Part shown: in pieces, positions 45,601-56,486 of the stretch | Layout of the letters: every line of letters starts with the position of its first letter | Position numbering within the stretch: the stretch's first letter is position 1 | DNA from: Pocillopora verrucosa | Taxonomy: Eukaryota > Cnidaria > Anthozoa > Scleractinia > Pocilloporidae | Assembly (NCBI RefSeq): GCF_036669915.1 | Contig: NC_089315.1 | Coordinates: forward strand, 23,503,936-23,567,935 | Direction of reading: 5' to 3' | DNA: 64,000 nucleotides | Made by a program: the position numbers and the translations under genes | The notes under the pieces: model-generated | The model's database searches: none | Seen by the model: only the letters and a program-made list of their open reading frames with translations | Told to the model about the DNA's origin: nothing

Positions 45601-47416
45601 TTTTACCCATGACTTCTTCGGCACTTGGCCCATGGAAGCAGAGATTTATCACATGCAAATTTCCTATTTCGCGGATTGTAAAGCCACGAACAAGCTGCAC
45701 GGCACTTGACGTGCGCTTTTTTGCGCCAAACGCGTAGTTTAGTTTCAGTTTTGTCGTATTATTTGACGGTAGGGCTGAAGGAAATTGGATTCCGGAAGGG
45801 AGCTAACTTGAACCCTCAAGCTCTGAGGAAGGAATGGGCTCAGTCATGACAAGTTTTATGATCCCACCCTGAAATATTCTTATGCATGAGGGGACGCAAA
45901 TCGTCTGTACTGTAAGTATCCCGTAGAGTCCCCTACATTTTCTTAGACTTTTAGTCTAAGAAAATGTATGGGGACTGTAAGGTGTCATAATCCTGTTGCT
46001 GCTGACATCGATCTGACAGATAATTGCTTTTGCACTGTTTTCTTTGCCGGCTTATACTTGTCATCAAGTTTCAATAAGACGGCTATCATTTTTCACAAGA
46101 ATAATGAAGTTTTCGTAAATTTTGAGATCGGATGGGATTAAAATGGGATTAAATCACCTACTGAGCTTGATATGTACTTACAGTGCAGACGATTTGCGTC
46201 CCCTCATGTAACCCCCCCTCCCCCCCTCGCCTCACTGGCAGTTAATTGGCGGTCAATTAGTCCCTATAGTCCCCCCCTCCCCCATCATCATATTCTGTTG
46301 ACGACGATTAACCCACCCCCCCTTCTTTTCCACTGAAAACCATGTGACTCTCCCCCAAAACCCTCCCATCTCCCCCCCCCCCCCCCCCCCCCCCCCCCGA
46401 CAATAGATACTCACTAGTCTCCAAGTAGCCTCTCGGAGGCCAGGGCCTGTGTAAGCACGTGTTCTTTAACAACTCACTAAAGAGCATACAAGTGGGCCGC
46501 CCTTCCTGTTTTTGTCTCAATTTCAAATCTTTTAATATTGTTAAGGGCTCAGAAACACATGTAATCCCTTGGAAAAACATAGCCCGGATTGTTACATACT
46601 GAACAAGTCTTTTTTTTTTGTATACCTTCATCCACCTAAAAGGTCACCGTTTGTTTGCCTTAATTAGTTACTTGTCAGTAATTGATAATTCATCATCTGT
46701 TTGACTGATGGCTTAATTTAGTTGAATTCATAACATTGTGCAAGTAATTGACATTTTCTTATTTATCTTTCGCAGTCCTTATAAATCCTTAACACACCTC
46801 GCTTCTGCTTGGCTCATGCAGACGTCGAGCGTTCGTTTTTCCACGGGAAATGACATTGCAAATATTTCCTATCACGAAAATAGGTCAAATTGACGTAACA
46901 GAGCCCCCCTTAATTAATGGAACACTATCCTTACAACACAACCCATAACTAATACGAATTGTAAGAGTGGCATGTCAAGACAGTTCAAATCATTTCTTTC
47001 TCTCTATCTTTCGCGCATGTGCTGACATCTTTCGTGCAAAAGTCGAAATGGGTTTGATTAAACTGAAATGTATAACCCGCGTTCGATGTAAACAACGCAA
47101 ACGGTATTGTGCTGGCCAGAGCCAACAAAAGATCATGAATGACTAGAACGAACAGCCAGCTGAAATTGTTTTGTCAGTTCTGCAAGATGAAACGTCAAAT
47201 TAGATCTCGGTAGATCGGAGAATAAAAGATAACAGAAAAACTTTAGGCACTAGACTTGTGGACCACCACAGAGAACAAAAATTCAAAAAGGGTTTACAGT
47301 GCGCAAAAAGTATTCCAAACTTCTACTTACGATCCTTCGATAAATTTGTGGAAATCAAGCTCGCCTTCACTGGTGCGGACATGGAAATCAGGAAAAATCT
47401 CCCCTAGGTTCACCAT
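42695..47416 (-). CDS. Peroxiredoxin-6-like paralog with exon-2 frameshift
   Basis: Five exons in the same order, phases and mostly the same sizes as the plus-strand gene: 47331-47416, 45171-45472, 44012-44085, 43598-43670, 42695-42832, all with GT-AG borders. The start is M-V-N-L-G-E-I-F-P-D-F. The active site reads E-G-S-W-A-I-L-F-A-H-P and then T-P-V-C-T-T-E. The C-terminus has M-R-Y-T-P-H-E-Q-T-E. Exon 2 is 302 nt against 298 in the paralog, and the reading frame shifts near 45283 between a K-T-R-P-N stretch and D-F-P-Y-P-I-I-A-D. The net change is one base extra or two missing; without it the product would be about 223 aa. Splice sites and the active site are intact, so it is a recently disabled gene or a base-call error. 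Ser replaces the Thr of the paralog in the E-G-[ST]-W-A motif. Confidence 0.8.
43789..43999. mobile_element. MITE family 2, full-length copy in intron 3
   Basis: The left end is TAACCCTTTGACCCCAACGA and the right end in reverse is TTAATCCTTTACACCCTTAC, which gives imperfect terminal inverted repeats over a 210-bp element. It lies between exons 3 and 4 of the second peroxiredoxin, with its right end about 13 bases from the exon 3 border. Confidence 0.6.
44153..44434. mobile_element. Poly-G/C-bordered MITE
   Basis: The left end has TAGTATTTATTTCGGGGG and the right end in reverse GGTCATTATTTATTGCGGGG: imperfect inverted repeats ending in G- and C-runs. It lies in intron 2 of the second peroxiredoxin. 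Open frames crossing it are not genes. Confidence 0.6.
44712..44732 (-). other. Candidate 21-nt microexon of the peroxiredoxin paralog
   Basis: On the minus strand TATTTTCTTTCAG precedes, and GTAAGTTTC follows, a 21-nt segment encoding E-S-T-D-E-K-P. It sits between exon 2 and exon 3, where the phase is 0, so including it would add seven residues without changing frame. The plus-strand paralog has no counterpart that I can see. Confidence 0.35.
45885..46208. mobile_element. MITE with ~34-bp inverted termini and inner hairpin
   Basis: The left end CATGAGGGGACGCAAATCGT continues to CTGTACTGTAAGTA; the right end read in reverse is the same with one change over about 34 bases. Near the left end lies a second, perfect inverted repeat, TACATTTTCTTAGAC / GTCTAAGAAAATGTA (about 45934-45968, 5-base loop). 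It lies in intron 1 of the second peroxiredoxin. Confidence 0.8.
46211..46423. mobile_element. Poly-C-bordered MITE next to the previous element
   Basis: Contains GGCAGTTAATTGGCGGTCAATTAG, GTTGACGACGATTAACC and GAAAACCATGTGACTC, then a long C-run and CAATAGATACTCACTAGTCTCC. It belongs to the same family as 44153-44434 and 48817-49044 and starts within a few bases of the preceding MITE. Confidence 0.55.
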
Positions 47417-50400
47417 TTTGGTCGTCAGTTTAGCTGCGCTTGTCCCGACTCAATAAAGAGAACTGCCTGTGTCCTTGTGTCAGGAAATGCAACTATCAAA
47501 ATGTTCCTAAAGAGGGGATTGTAAATTGGGTCTATTTAAGGTCAGTAGCCCAAATACCGACACGTAAAATGACATGATTCGGCTAAGCGCCAAACACGCA
47601 ATGCCAACCCTGAGCTGGACAGTGTCCAATTTTTTGAGAGTAACGAACTGACAGTTCAACATCCGATTGTCAGTTTTATTGACCTCTATTGATTTATCTA
47701 TGCAAATATCTCTCTATTAAGTTGTTTAGTGAGTTGTTTCTACGATTTGATTAGTTGATTTCCACGTTTAAGTCTGTTTTAGTCGGCCCCTTGTTTTATT
47801 TTTATTTAAATTTCTGTACGAAGCCTTTCTTTAAACAGCCACACCTAGCGAGTGGCAGTATCCACCACTATAATTCTCCTACTGTCTGCCATAAAATTCG
47901 TATGATATTATTTTTGAGAATTTCGTATTGGATCAACTGATAATCCCCTTAACTATATTTCTGTATTCCCCGACATCAGATGTCGCCTTGGTACTGTAAC
48001 GAGAAACTCGACTTTGTCTTGGTCACTCACGGGAGTTAAAGGGTTAAGCTATTCCGATGACCTAATGAAGAGAATCTGAAAAAAACAGCAAAGTTTCAAT
48101 TTTCAACCTTATCAAAATTTCAATAAGCTGTGAAGCACACGCCGTGATATCGCTCCATCAAACTTAGGCCCGCTTCTTCGGAGATAAGTTGGAACTGTTT
48201 GCTTCATTTTAAAAGCTAGTTCACAGCTAAAATGACAATGTTTAATCTTTGCCGGAAATCCGAGTCCAAAAAGCTTCTCCATTTTCTACAGCAACCGGCG
48301 TAAACCTGAAAGAGAAGGTCGTTGATCTTGTAGCCTTATCGTCCAAGTAGGAATGGCTCTGAAAAGGATTGCTGCCGAAAAAGTGACAGACGGTTTTTAA
48401 GTCCTCATGACCTCTTTATGTTATTGAGAACGTGATGTTAAGGTATGGGAATTTGAAACTTCGATGAACTCTGTCATTAGTGTCTGTCTCTTCATTTGGG
48501 AACAATGAGGACGGATGTTATACCGCATGCCCAGGGAACACCGATTAGTTTGCAACCTGTCTGCGCATTTCCGTCCGCACGGAACGTGAGATCCGATATC
48601 TAGGTCGAAAGGTCTGAGTATGAACCCTCGCCGCGTAATATTATTTCTTCTTGACAAGACTCAAGTACTCCTGTCCACCCATATGTAAAAATGTGTAGCC
48701 ACGAATTGTCCAGGGAAACTCGTGTCATGTTGAGGGAGGGTTGCGACTCAATTTCCTTTCATAACTTTGCTCTTTTAGAAATGGAACATTCATATAAGTG
48801 GAGGGTTTTTATCTTAGGAACCGGTCCCTATTTATCTCGGGTAGGGGGGGGGGAGAGGCTTGTAGGATTTCAGTTGTGTCAATATGAAATTTACCTGATT
48901 CCCCCACGGGTTCTTTAGTATTTAGTAATCCCCCCTCATTGGGAATCAATTTTGTATAGTCCCCTCTTAATACTCTGTTAGCGACGACTGATTCCCAAAA
49001 ATCCTCCAACACCCTCTCGTCGGGCAATAAATAATGACTTTTCCTTTTAGGAGATTAAATCTCTCCACACCTCTTTTAGATATTTTCACATTTATTATGT
49101 GCCCACAACATTACTATACTTGACATAACTCGTTTATCAATCCTTAAACCGCTGAAGTTTGCTACATGTGGTTATCCTACAAAAGAGGAGATAAAGCCGT
49201 GGTGAATAGAACTGCTTCCCGACTAAACTATCTGTACCCTATCGTTTAGACTCAAATAACCATGTTTACTTAATATTACGTCTTTGCCGTGGTTTAAATA
49301 AAGAGGCGCCGTCGAGGGAATGGGATAATTTCTCGCCGCATCTTTACATGCACGCCGTACAAACTGCTTGGTGTTTTTTCAATCTTTCGCGTGTTTCGAG
49401 CGTTTCACCATCTGCTTTTATAAAAAAATTCAAATAGTACGCGCGCTCTGATTGGCCATAAAACCATTTTACATGAGCGTATGTAAACACGGTTTTCGTT
49501 CCTCTTTCATTATTTATTTTATAAAAGCGCTTCGCGTCGTGGTTTCCTACGCTTATTTCGTGTTCTCCCAACCTCCCGCGTGTTTACATCAGGCTATGTA
49601 AACACGGAAACCATTTTACACTTCTTCAATAGTAAAGAAACATTAATACAAAGATTCGGTACCTTGAACGTGGGATGGTAACTAAATAGCATTTTTTCTT
49701 TTTCATATCCCGCCCGGACTTTTCATTTTCTGAAAAATTTACAACCTTAAGTTTATCATGTTAGTCTAAATAACAAAAGTGTCCTAATTCTGCACATAGA
49801 CTAACCTCGTTCGCAGGCTCCTCTTTTTCTTGTCTCATGAAGCGCGAGGAAAAGGAGAGAATAACTCGAATTGGATCTGCTTATGTGCGTGCCTCACGGT
49901 CATTGCTGCACAACCTGATCAGTGCAGCCAGAACCCTCTTCCTCCCCTCCCTCCCCTCCCTCTATCAACACCGAAGATGATGATAAGTGAACTTTCAGAG
50001 CGAATATAATGACCATTGTGAAATACAGCATGGAGCAAACTCAGCTTCCTTCCCAGAACTGATTAAATTCAAATCAGAAATAGAAACGTAAACTTTTGCT
50101 GTGATTTTATTATTTCGACTGCCATACGGCAAGGAGCATGATCATGTTGAAGCGAGTCAACCATAATGTGACAGAGGTTCTTTCCTACTGATTATCATTT
50201 GGAAAATTTCCCTCCGGTGACAAACACGCGACAATAATGTTAATGATATGTCATACTTACTGCAAATTTCAGAAATGATATTGTCGAACAGATCAGATAT
50301 TTCGCTAAAATTTTCGACGTTTCTTTCAGTTGACCCTTAAATTTCTTACATCCTCTAGTGCCAACAGCCAAAATTTTAACGTCTTTAGCCTGCAAAACAT

Positions 50401-51136
50401 TATTATTGGTTGCAATGGAAATTCTGAAGGAATGGGACCGAGGCTAGTTCTTGCTAACTCTTAGGTCATGAGTTATCGCTTGGGTTTAGGAGAGGAGGTC
50501 GGGTCGGTAGGATTTTGGTTGTCTTACTATCGAGTAACTTGATCCCCCCTAAGGCTTATGATCCCCCCCCCCTCCCTTATTGGCAATTAATTGGCAGTCA
50601 GAGGTTTTTAAGAGGCTCTCAAAAGCTTGAGATTAAACATAAAAACAACATTTTGAGCATCATTTTAGGCATTATTCTTTTTTTCAGGGGTGACGCCTAA
50701 AGCATAATGCTCAAATTTTAATCTTTTGATTTTGATCCAGATAATTTTTGAGACCAACAAGATAATGTCGCTCTTGAAAGAAATAAAAAACAACGCTTGG
50801 ATCGTTCAGTGCGGCCATTTTGGAAATTTTTTTGCTCCGTATTACTTCCCGATTTTACAGTGTGACACCGTTGCATATTTGCACATTAGCGATCCCCTCC
50901 AGCAGCACATTCCCATTAGCCTCTTACTAGAAAGTACCTCCCCCCTCCGCCTCGCGAAAAGCAAAGTGACAAGTACGCTTCGGATTGAATAGTATTGGAA
51001 GATTTTTCGAAAGACAACAGCAAACTGAATAAGTCTCCATTTAGAAAAATTTTATGGTCTTATAAAAATGCGCGAATTTGTAAAAGCACCGATCACATGA
51101 GCAAAGTCAACAGTCGCATGTTTCAAGATAGGGCAA
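47417..51136. other. Intergenic with MITE copies, no gene
   Basis: I find no supported exon in 3.7 kb. A 3' terminus of the TAACCCTTTAACTCCCA family is at about 48028-48048, a poly-C-bordered MITE at 48817-49044, and part of another at about 50490-50600. Near 49460-49620 the phrases ACCATTTTACA and GTAAACACGG each occur twice. The left end would hold the promoter of the minus-strand peroxiredoxin. Confidence 0.45.
48817..49044. mobile_element. Poly-G/C-bordered MITE, near full length
   Basis: Left end GGAACCGGTCCCTATTTATC then a G-run; right end ATCCTCCAACACCCTCTCG then GGGCAATAAATAATGAC. The internal GTTAGCGACGACTGATTCCC is shared with the copies at 4580 and 46290. Confidence 0.65.
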
Positions 51137-54100
51137 TTAGAACGACTTTTCTTTTATCAGCCTTTTCCTGAGGCACAAGCGATAGGAACACCTGAGCAGT
51201 AAATAAACAGCGGCTACAACGATGATTAACAGGAAAATAAAAAGAGTGAATACGTCCATAAGGTAAAGCTGATAAAATGGTAGATCCAGGCTTCGTGGTC
51301 TGAGGAACGATAAGTCACCTTGAGCCTGCGCGTACTCCACCCATTCAGCGGCCTCCTCGATGGCAGAACGTGGGCGCAACTTGATAGACTTGGAAATTCT
51401 AGCAGCATTCTCGCGGTAGCTAAAAACGCAAAAAACGCCATTAATTGACACAAATGCTTCTAAGATAAAGAGACAACAGCTTTTAAAATCCACCATAGAT
51501 GAATCATGACCAGCTTTTAGCCGTTGTATAATCTGAGTTACCTTGAATCTTTAAGAACAGTGCTTATTAACGTCACAAGACTCTCCTCAGTTATTGACTC
51601 CTTATGCAAAATCTCCGCCATCCCAAAGTGCTTTGCGGCCACAGAGTTGTCAAACTGGTCGGCAAAAAAGGGAACACAAATCATAGGGACTCCATGGTAG
51701 GCAGCCTCCAACATTCCATTCATTCCAGCATGGCCAATGAACAAACGTGTCTTTGGATGCCCGAGAATGTCGTTTTGTGGAAGCCAGGAAGACACTTTGA
51801 CGTTGTCGCCAAGGCGCAAACTTTTGCCCTCTGTTCCAAACAAGAAAAGCACAATATTGGACATTTGGTAAATTAAACAGCAAAACAGCATGGACGTGAC
51901 TAGTACAGTTCCCAGCAATACAATTGTGCGTTAGAACAACTTTGATGTTCGAACACAGCCTCGTAAGTTCGAATTTAAGATCGAGACCATAATCTTTTTT
52001 TATCATCGCTAAGAGAATCAAAAGTTGGTGGCCGGGTACTTCGTTCTAGCACGGGAAAAAGGTTGATAAACAACTTTGGCTTGCGCATATACAGTAAAGC
52101 TAATAAAATGGCAGGTTACCTGTATCAAGTTTCCAGACAACTCTCTGTGGTAAGTTGGAAAACGCAGCTGCCATTCTTTCAATTGTCCGATCGTCTATCT
52201 CTGACAAAATCGATCCAAACGACACAAGTATGACACCTTCGTCCCCAGACCCCATGACAAACCGTTGAAGATCATCTGGGAGAGGTTTGGCTGGGCTTGA
52301 GAGCAATGGGCCAACAAGTTTAGTATCTGGAAATAAGTACAGGGGTACAGAATAGTTAGGACAAAAATTAATGATACATAATGCTCTTACTCCCCCCTCC
52401 CCTCCCCTCTCCCCTCTCTCCCTCCCCTCCCTCCCTCCCCTCCCCCCTCCCCTCCCCCCTCTCCTCCCCCCCTCCCCTCCCCCCCTTTTGCGGGGCCTCA
52501 TTCGTATGTAACTCGATTTTCAATTAGTAAAATAGACTTTAAACACGTGATTCTTACTCGGTAAAAGAGGCCTTGGATAATCGAGGGGACCTGATTGAAC
52601 AAGGATAAGGTCAACTTTCTGGTAAGTCTCCTGGAGAGTTTTCTCTGGTGTGATGTTGTGCTTCTTCTTCAGTGTCTTATAGACTCCGTCAATATTGTAA
52701 GGAGCTATCGTTTGAATAAGGCATAGCACAGTGTTCCCTACTCTCTGTAGAAAATTCATGTGGTCGGTGAAACCTGAGGTAAACTGGGGTTGGTAAGAAG
52801 GGAGGTTTTCAAAGTTCAACGGTAATATTGAACCGGAACTAAGTGGACTCATCAAGACTGTAACATGAGGTAAGGAGAATTTATCGGCGATCAAAAACGA
52901 ACACAAGAACAGCGCATCTCCAATAACAGCATCGGAGGATTTGATTTGGTTCATGACATCAGGGTTGCTGAGTATTGCATCACAATTGTACAACCATAAC
53001 TTCATTAGGTTGTCTATCTTGGTCATGTCAAGTTTGTTGATATCATCCGGGGAACTGAATGTTAGAACACGTGGGTCTTTTGCAGCATACGTCTCACGTT
53101 CTCCAACGACAATCAGCACCTTGTAAGGAAAGAATACAGTGAGAGAGGCAATAAAGTGGGGTCCAGTTTTGATTGTCTTAGCCGTCATTAGATACCGCAA
53201 CCGCGAAAACACACATCACGCCTAGCCTGTGCAACTAGCACTGAGACATTTTTTGAGTTGTAGAGGAGTGCATGAAGACGAATACACGCGAAACAATAGC
53301 GTGACTCTTTGGCCAAGTGTTTTCTGAGCTGTCTAAGAAATGAAATAAAGACAAACAAAAAACAAGGCATTGGGAAGGGTAATAAGTCCTGGTTTAATAA
53401 GATAACATTCACTTAAATGATTAGTTTGGAAGGAATGAGTCATATTTCATGTTTTTGAGTGGACGTTCTGCTCACTGGAAGAAAGAAATTGCTTCACCTT
53501 ATCCTGACACTCAGCCTTCTGAGAATAAATTAAACTTGTGGGCCTTAAACCCCATTAGCTACAACCAGGGTCGTCTGCGTTTGAAACACTGCACTTTACG
53601 TCGTATTACGGCGTCATTTCCTGTCAAAAGCATTTTTTTGATTGTTGAAAACGTATTAGCTTACTCAACTCACCAGTATATCGATCAAGTTGTTTTTGGT
53701 TTCCCTGGCAGTTCGAGTTTGTAGGGTCAAGAGAGGATGACGTGATTCATTCTTAACCACCAGATATTTGAGATGAGTTCGGTTTTAAATTGTGTGAACA
53801 GGGTCGGTCAGTGCCTTTAAATAATGTGCAGTTGAAGTGGGTAACAAATTCTGCAGCTTACATGACACACTTTACATTTCAACCGCTGTCTTATCATGAA
53901 ACTCTAAAAGGCCTTTGATGCAAGATAATATTGGTTCGAAATCATTATCAAATATTTTAAAACTCACATTTTATAAGTAAAAGTAATCACATGATTTCGA
54001 GTGCAATTTTAGGATAAATCATCACAAATAAATTTTTCAAACGCTTAGCAAATTGCGCAACCCTGCAACCCTGCAGTTTGTTGTCTTTGTCAACTCTCGG

Positions 54101-55091
54101 AGAATTTTGTTCAGGGCCTCCGGTTCCTACTAATCAATACTTTTGTCATAGCCGATTTTGGAACCTCAAGACTTCCCGACTTTTAGCCAGTCGTTTTGCA
54201 CTTCGTTAGGAGTTTTTGTGCTGAATTAAAACGTTGTTACTTTATCATAGTTAACCTGTCCGCTATTTTGTTTTGTTGTGCTTTTGCGACTCTCCAGTCA
54301 ATCAATTTAATTTCAACTTTCTGCACTCAGTTTCAACTTTCTGAACTGTTTAGGTTAAATTGACGAATTCTCAACCAATGAATATCGATAATTTTTGGCA
54401 TGCATTTTATCAAACGGGCAGAAGGTCAGATGAAAACTGTGCCCGAGGTCTCATGAATGACCCGAAGGCGGGGTAACGGATGAACTGGTCCATTTCTGAC
54501 ATAAAGCTTTACCCTTTGGAACATAGTGCATTGAAATGCCCAGTTATGTGAGAAATTCATGCCGCTAACATTATTTGGAGCCCCAAAAATGTAATAGATC
54601 TCTTCTTTATTTTTCCTTTCGATCTCCACCGTTGAATTCGCTCCATCACTACTAAATATGCAGATACAATGTAATTGTTCGTGTCGTAGGCTTAGTGGCA
54701 CGAGTTTTTGGCCGCCAAATCGGAATTATTGGTCACAGACAGGTCGCAAGGCACTCGGGTCCCTTATCCCAAATTTGAAATGCAACTATTAAAAAAAAAA
54801 AAAACACGCCAAAAATTTTCGCTTCAAAGGCACAGTACTATATGTGTAGAAATCCTTACGCTTCGATTTCCTTCAGTGAAAAGCCACAGCATCTTGAACT
54901 GCGATTCCTAAATGCACTAAATTTACCTCGTGTCCTCTGTTTTCCAGCTCTTGCCCAAGCCTTGCATGAACCAAGTAGTGACTCTTACCAGCCATTGGAA
55001 TCATCGCAAATTTTGCAGCAAAGCTAATAGTTTGATATGCAAACAACAATACGATGCTGCACGTAAGCGGTTGACTGAGTATCAAAGTCAT
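51137..55091 (-). CDS. UDP-glucuronosyltransferase, copy A
   Basis: ER-membrane family-1 glycosyltransferase that transfers sugar from a UDP-sugar to lipophilic acceptors. Exons: 54927-55091, 52558-53119, 52120-52326, 51542-51830, 51137-51419; phases agree and the product is 501 aa (vertebrate UGTs are about 530). Residues 1-25 form a signal peptide. G-K-S-H-Y near residue 35 holds the likely catalytic His. The acceptor half includes D-K-F-S-L-P-H-V-T-V-L. The sugar-binding half has W-L-P-Q-N-D-I-L-G-H-P (327-337) and the UGT signature F-I-G-H-A-G-M-N-G to F-F-A-D-Q (342-370). A single C-terminal membrane helix (about 460-484) is followed by a basic tail L-R-K-R-L-I-K-E-K-S-F, with lysines placed like a dilysine ER-retention signal. 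It is tandem with copy B, 1.4 kb away. Confidence 0.92.
52380..52495 (+). repeat. Pyrimidine-rich tract in UGT-A intron 2
   Basis: About 110 bases of CCCTCC-type sequence on the plus strand, so G/A-rich in the transcript sense. It lies about 55 bases before the acceptor of exon 3. The Gly/Arg-rich open frame over it is an artefact. Confidence 0.75.
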
Positions 55092-56486
55092 GATCCAGAG
55101 ATGCTGGTTTCAAAATGTCGTCAGTATAGACTTCTCGAAAAGCACTATGCGTTTCGCGAAAAGCAGCTCGTTCTGTGGTGCGTGGTTTCTTTTTGGATAC
55201 TCAGCTATGTGAATGTTTGCATTTGACTTGTAAAAATACATGTTGCGTGACATTACTGAAGGATATAAAAAAGGTATTCCCTGGATTACAGGGAATGGCT
55301 TTAACAGTTGATTGCTATTTTTCCTATTGTGATGGTTGACAGTTATTTGGAAGATATTTTCTCTTTGAGTTTAACCCAATATCAAGTTCTTTGTTTTTAA
55401 ATCTTTTAAATACGAACTGACGTATTATATTCAGACCACGACCTATTCAGTTTTTCTCGAAGTTACGTGAAGCTTACTTTTAAGACCTTGAACAATAATT
55501 ACTGATTGTTTTCAAACAATACGTTAGTTCCCGCTGATGTAGGCTTTAAAAATTAACCGAAAGTGAACACAGTTAGCTTCGCACTTCTTCTCTGAGGAAA
55601 GGTTGATAACTTTGAGATATTAAACAGCTATGGAAAAGCATAGCTATGTTCGATATTGGACAACAAACGGCTCATTTTCTTAAATAACCTCAAAATTAAG
55701 AAGATATCATGCCTCAGTACTGTAAATGAAACCTCAGATAAAGCGACATTAAAATCTATAATTTTGGGTTTGTTTTGTGTTTCTTCTATTTTAAGAAAAA
55801 GTAGCATAGTCTTCAAAAATAAGCATAATTTTTGTGTTGGTTGACCATCAAAATCAAAAGACTAAAAATAGAACTGTCAACCGTCAAACCCTCCTCCTAA
55901 CATCTCTTTAAACCGTTTGTGAAGAGGAACGTTCTACAGTGATTTATTTACAATTAATCTGCTTTATGCAGTGTTTATTTCAATCCCCACATAACTACAT
56001 GCACAGACGATTATATCAAAACTGAGAACACTTTCGTGATTTTGAGTTTCCATGTATTTTCTCTCCTCACATAAACCTACGGTAACTGAAGGGAACCAGG
56101 CTTCATTAAAACCTGTAATTCATAAGATCAGCTTGTTAATTCTCCCCTCCAGCTGCTGCTGATTTCCTTCCAAATTAGTCGCAAAACTTTGGTGCCAGGT
56201 CGAGATAACAACTTTATTTGATAAGTTTGGGTATTCTCATTACTTGTTTGTTGGATGATGTATGGATGTTATAGGGAGAATTTACAAGTTAATCGCTTCT
56301 GGGAGTCAAAGAGTTAAGGAGGAGCTTATCTGATCGATAACAATCAGAAACAGAAAGAGAAAGTAGGATGAGGAGGAAAACATCACTGATTGTAATCTCA
56401 GCTCCTTGTTGTTGTCAGAGGACGATGGAAACACATGATGATAAAGTTGTCTCAGTTTATTTTTGTAACAAAAACATTGCGATATT
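55092..56486. other. Intergenic between the two UGT genes
   Basis: No exon seen. It holds the putative promoter of copy A at its left and a MITE (about 56103-56318) at its right. Confidence 0.45.
56103..56318. mobile_element. MITE, 'TAACCCTTTAACTCCCA' family
   Basis: Right end TCTGGGAGTCAAAGAGTTAA with the internal phrases TTGTTAATTCTCCCCTCCAG and GGGAGAATTTACAAGTTAAT facing each other as inverted repeats. The left end is degraded. Confidence 0.55.

Noticed and set aside
52327-52501. Gly/Arg-rich extension of the UGT-A exon 3 frame
   Set aside because: It reads into the intron's pyrimidine tract; a clear acceptor at 52327 defines the exon.
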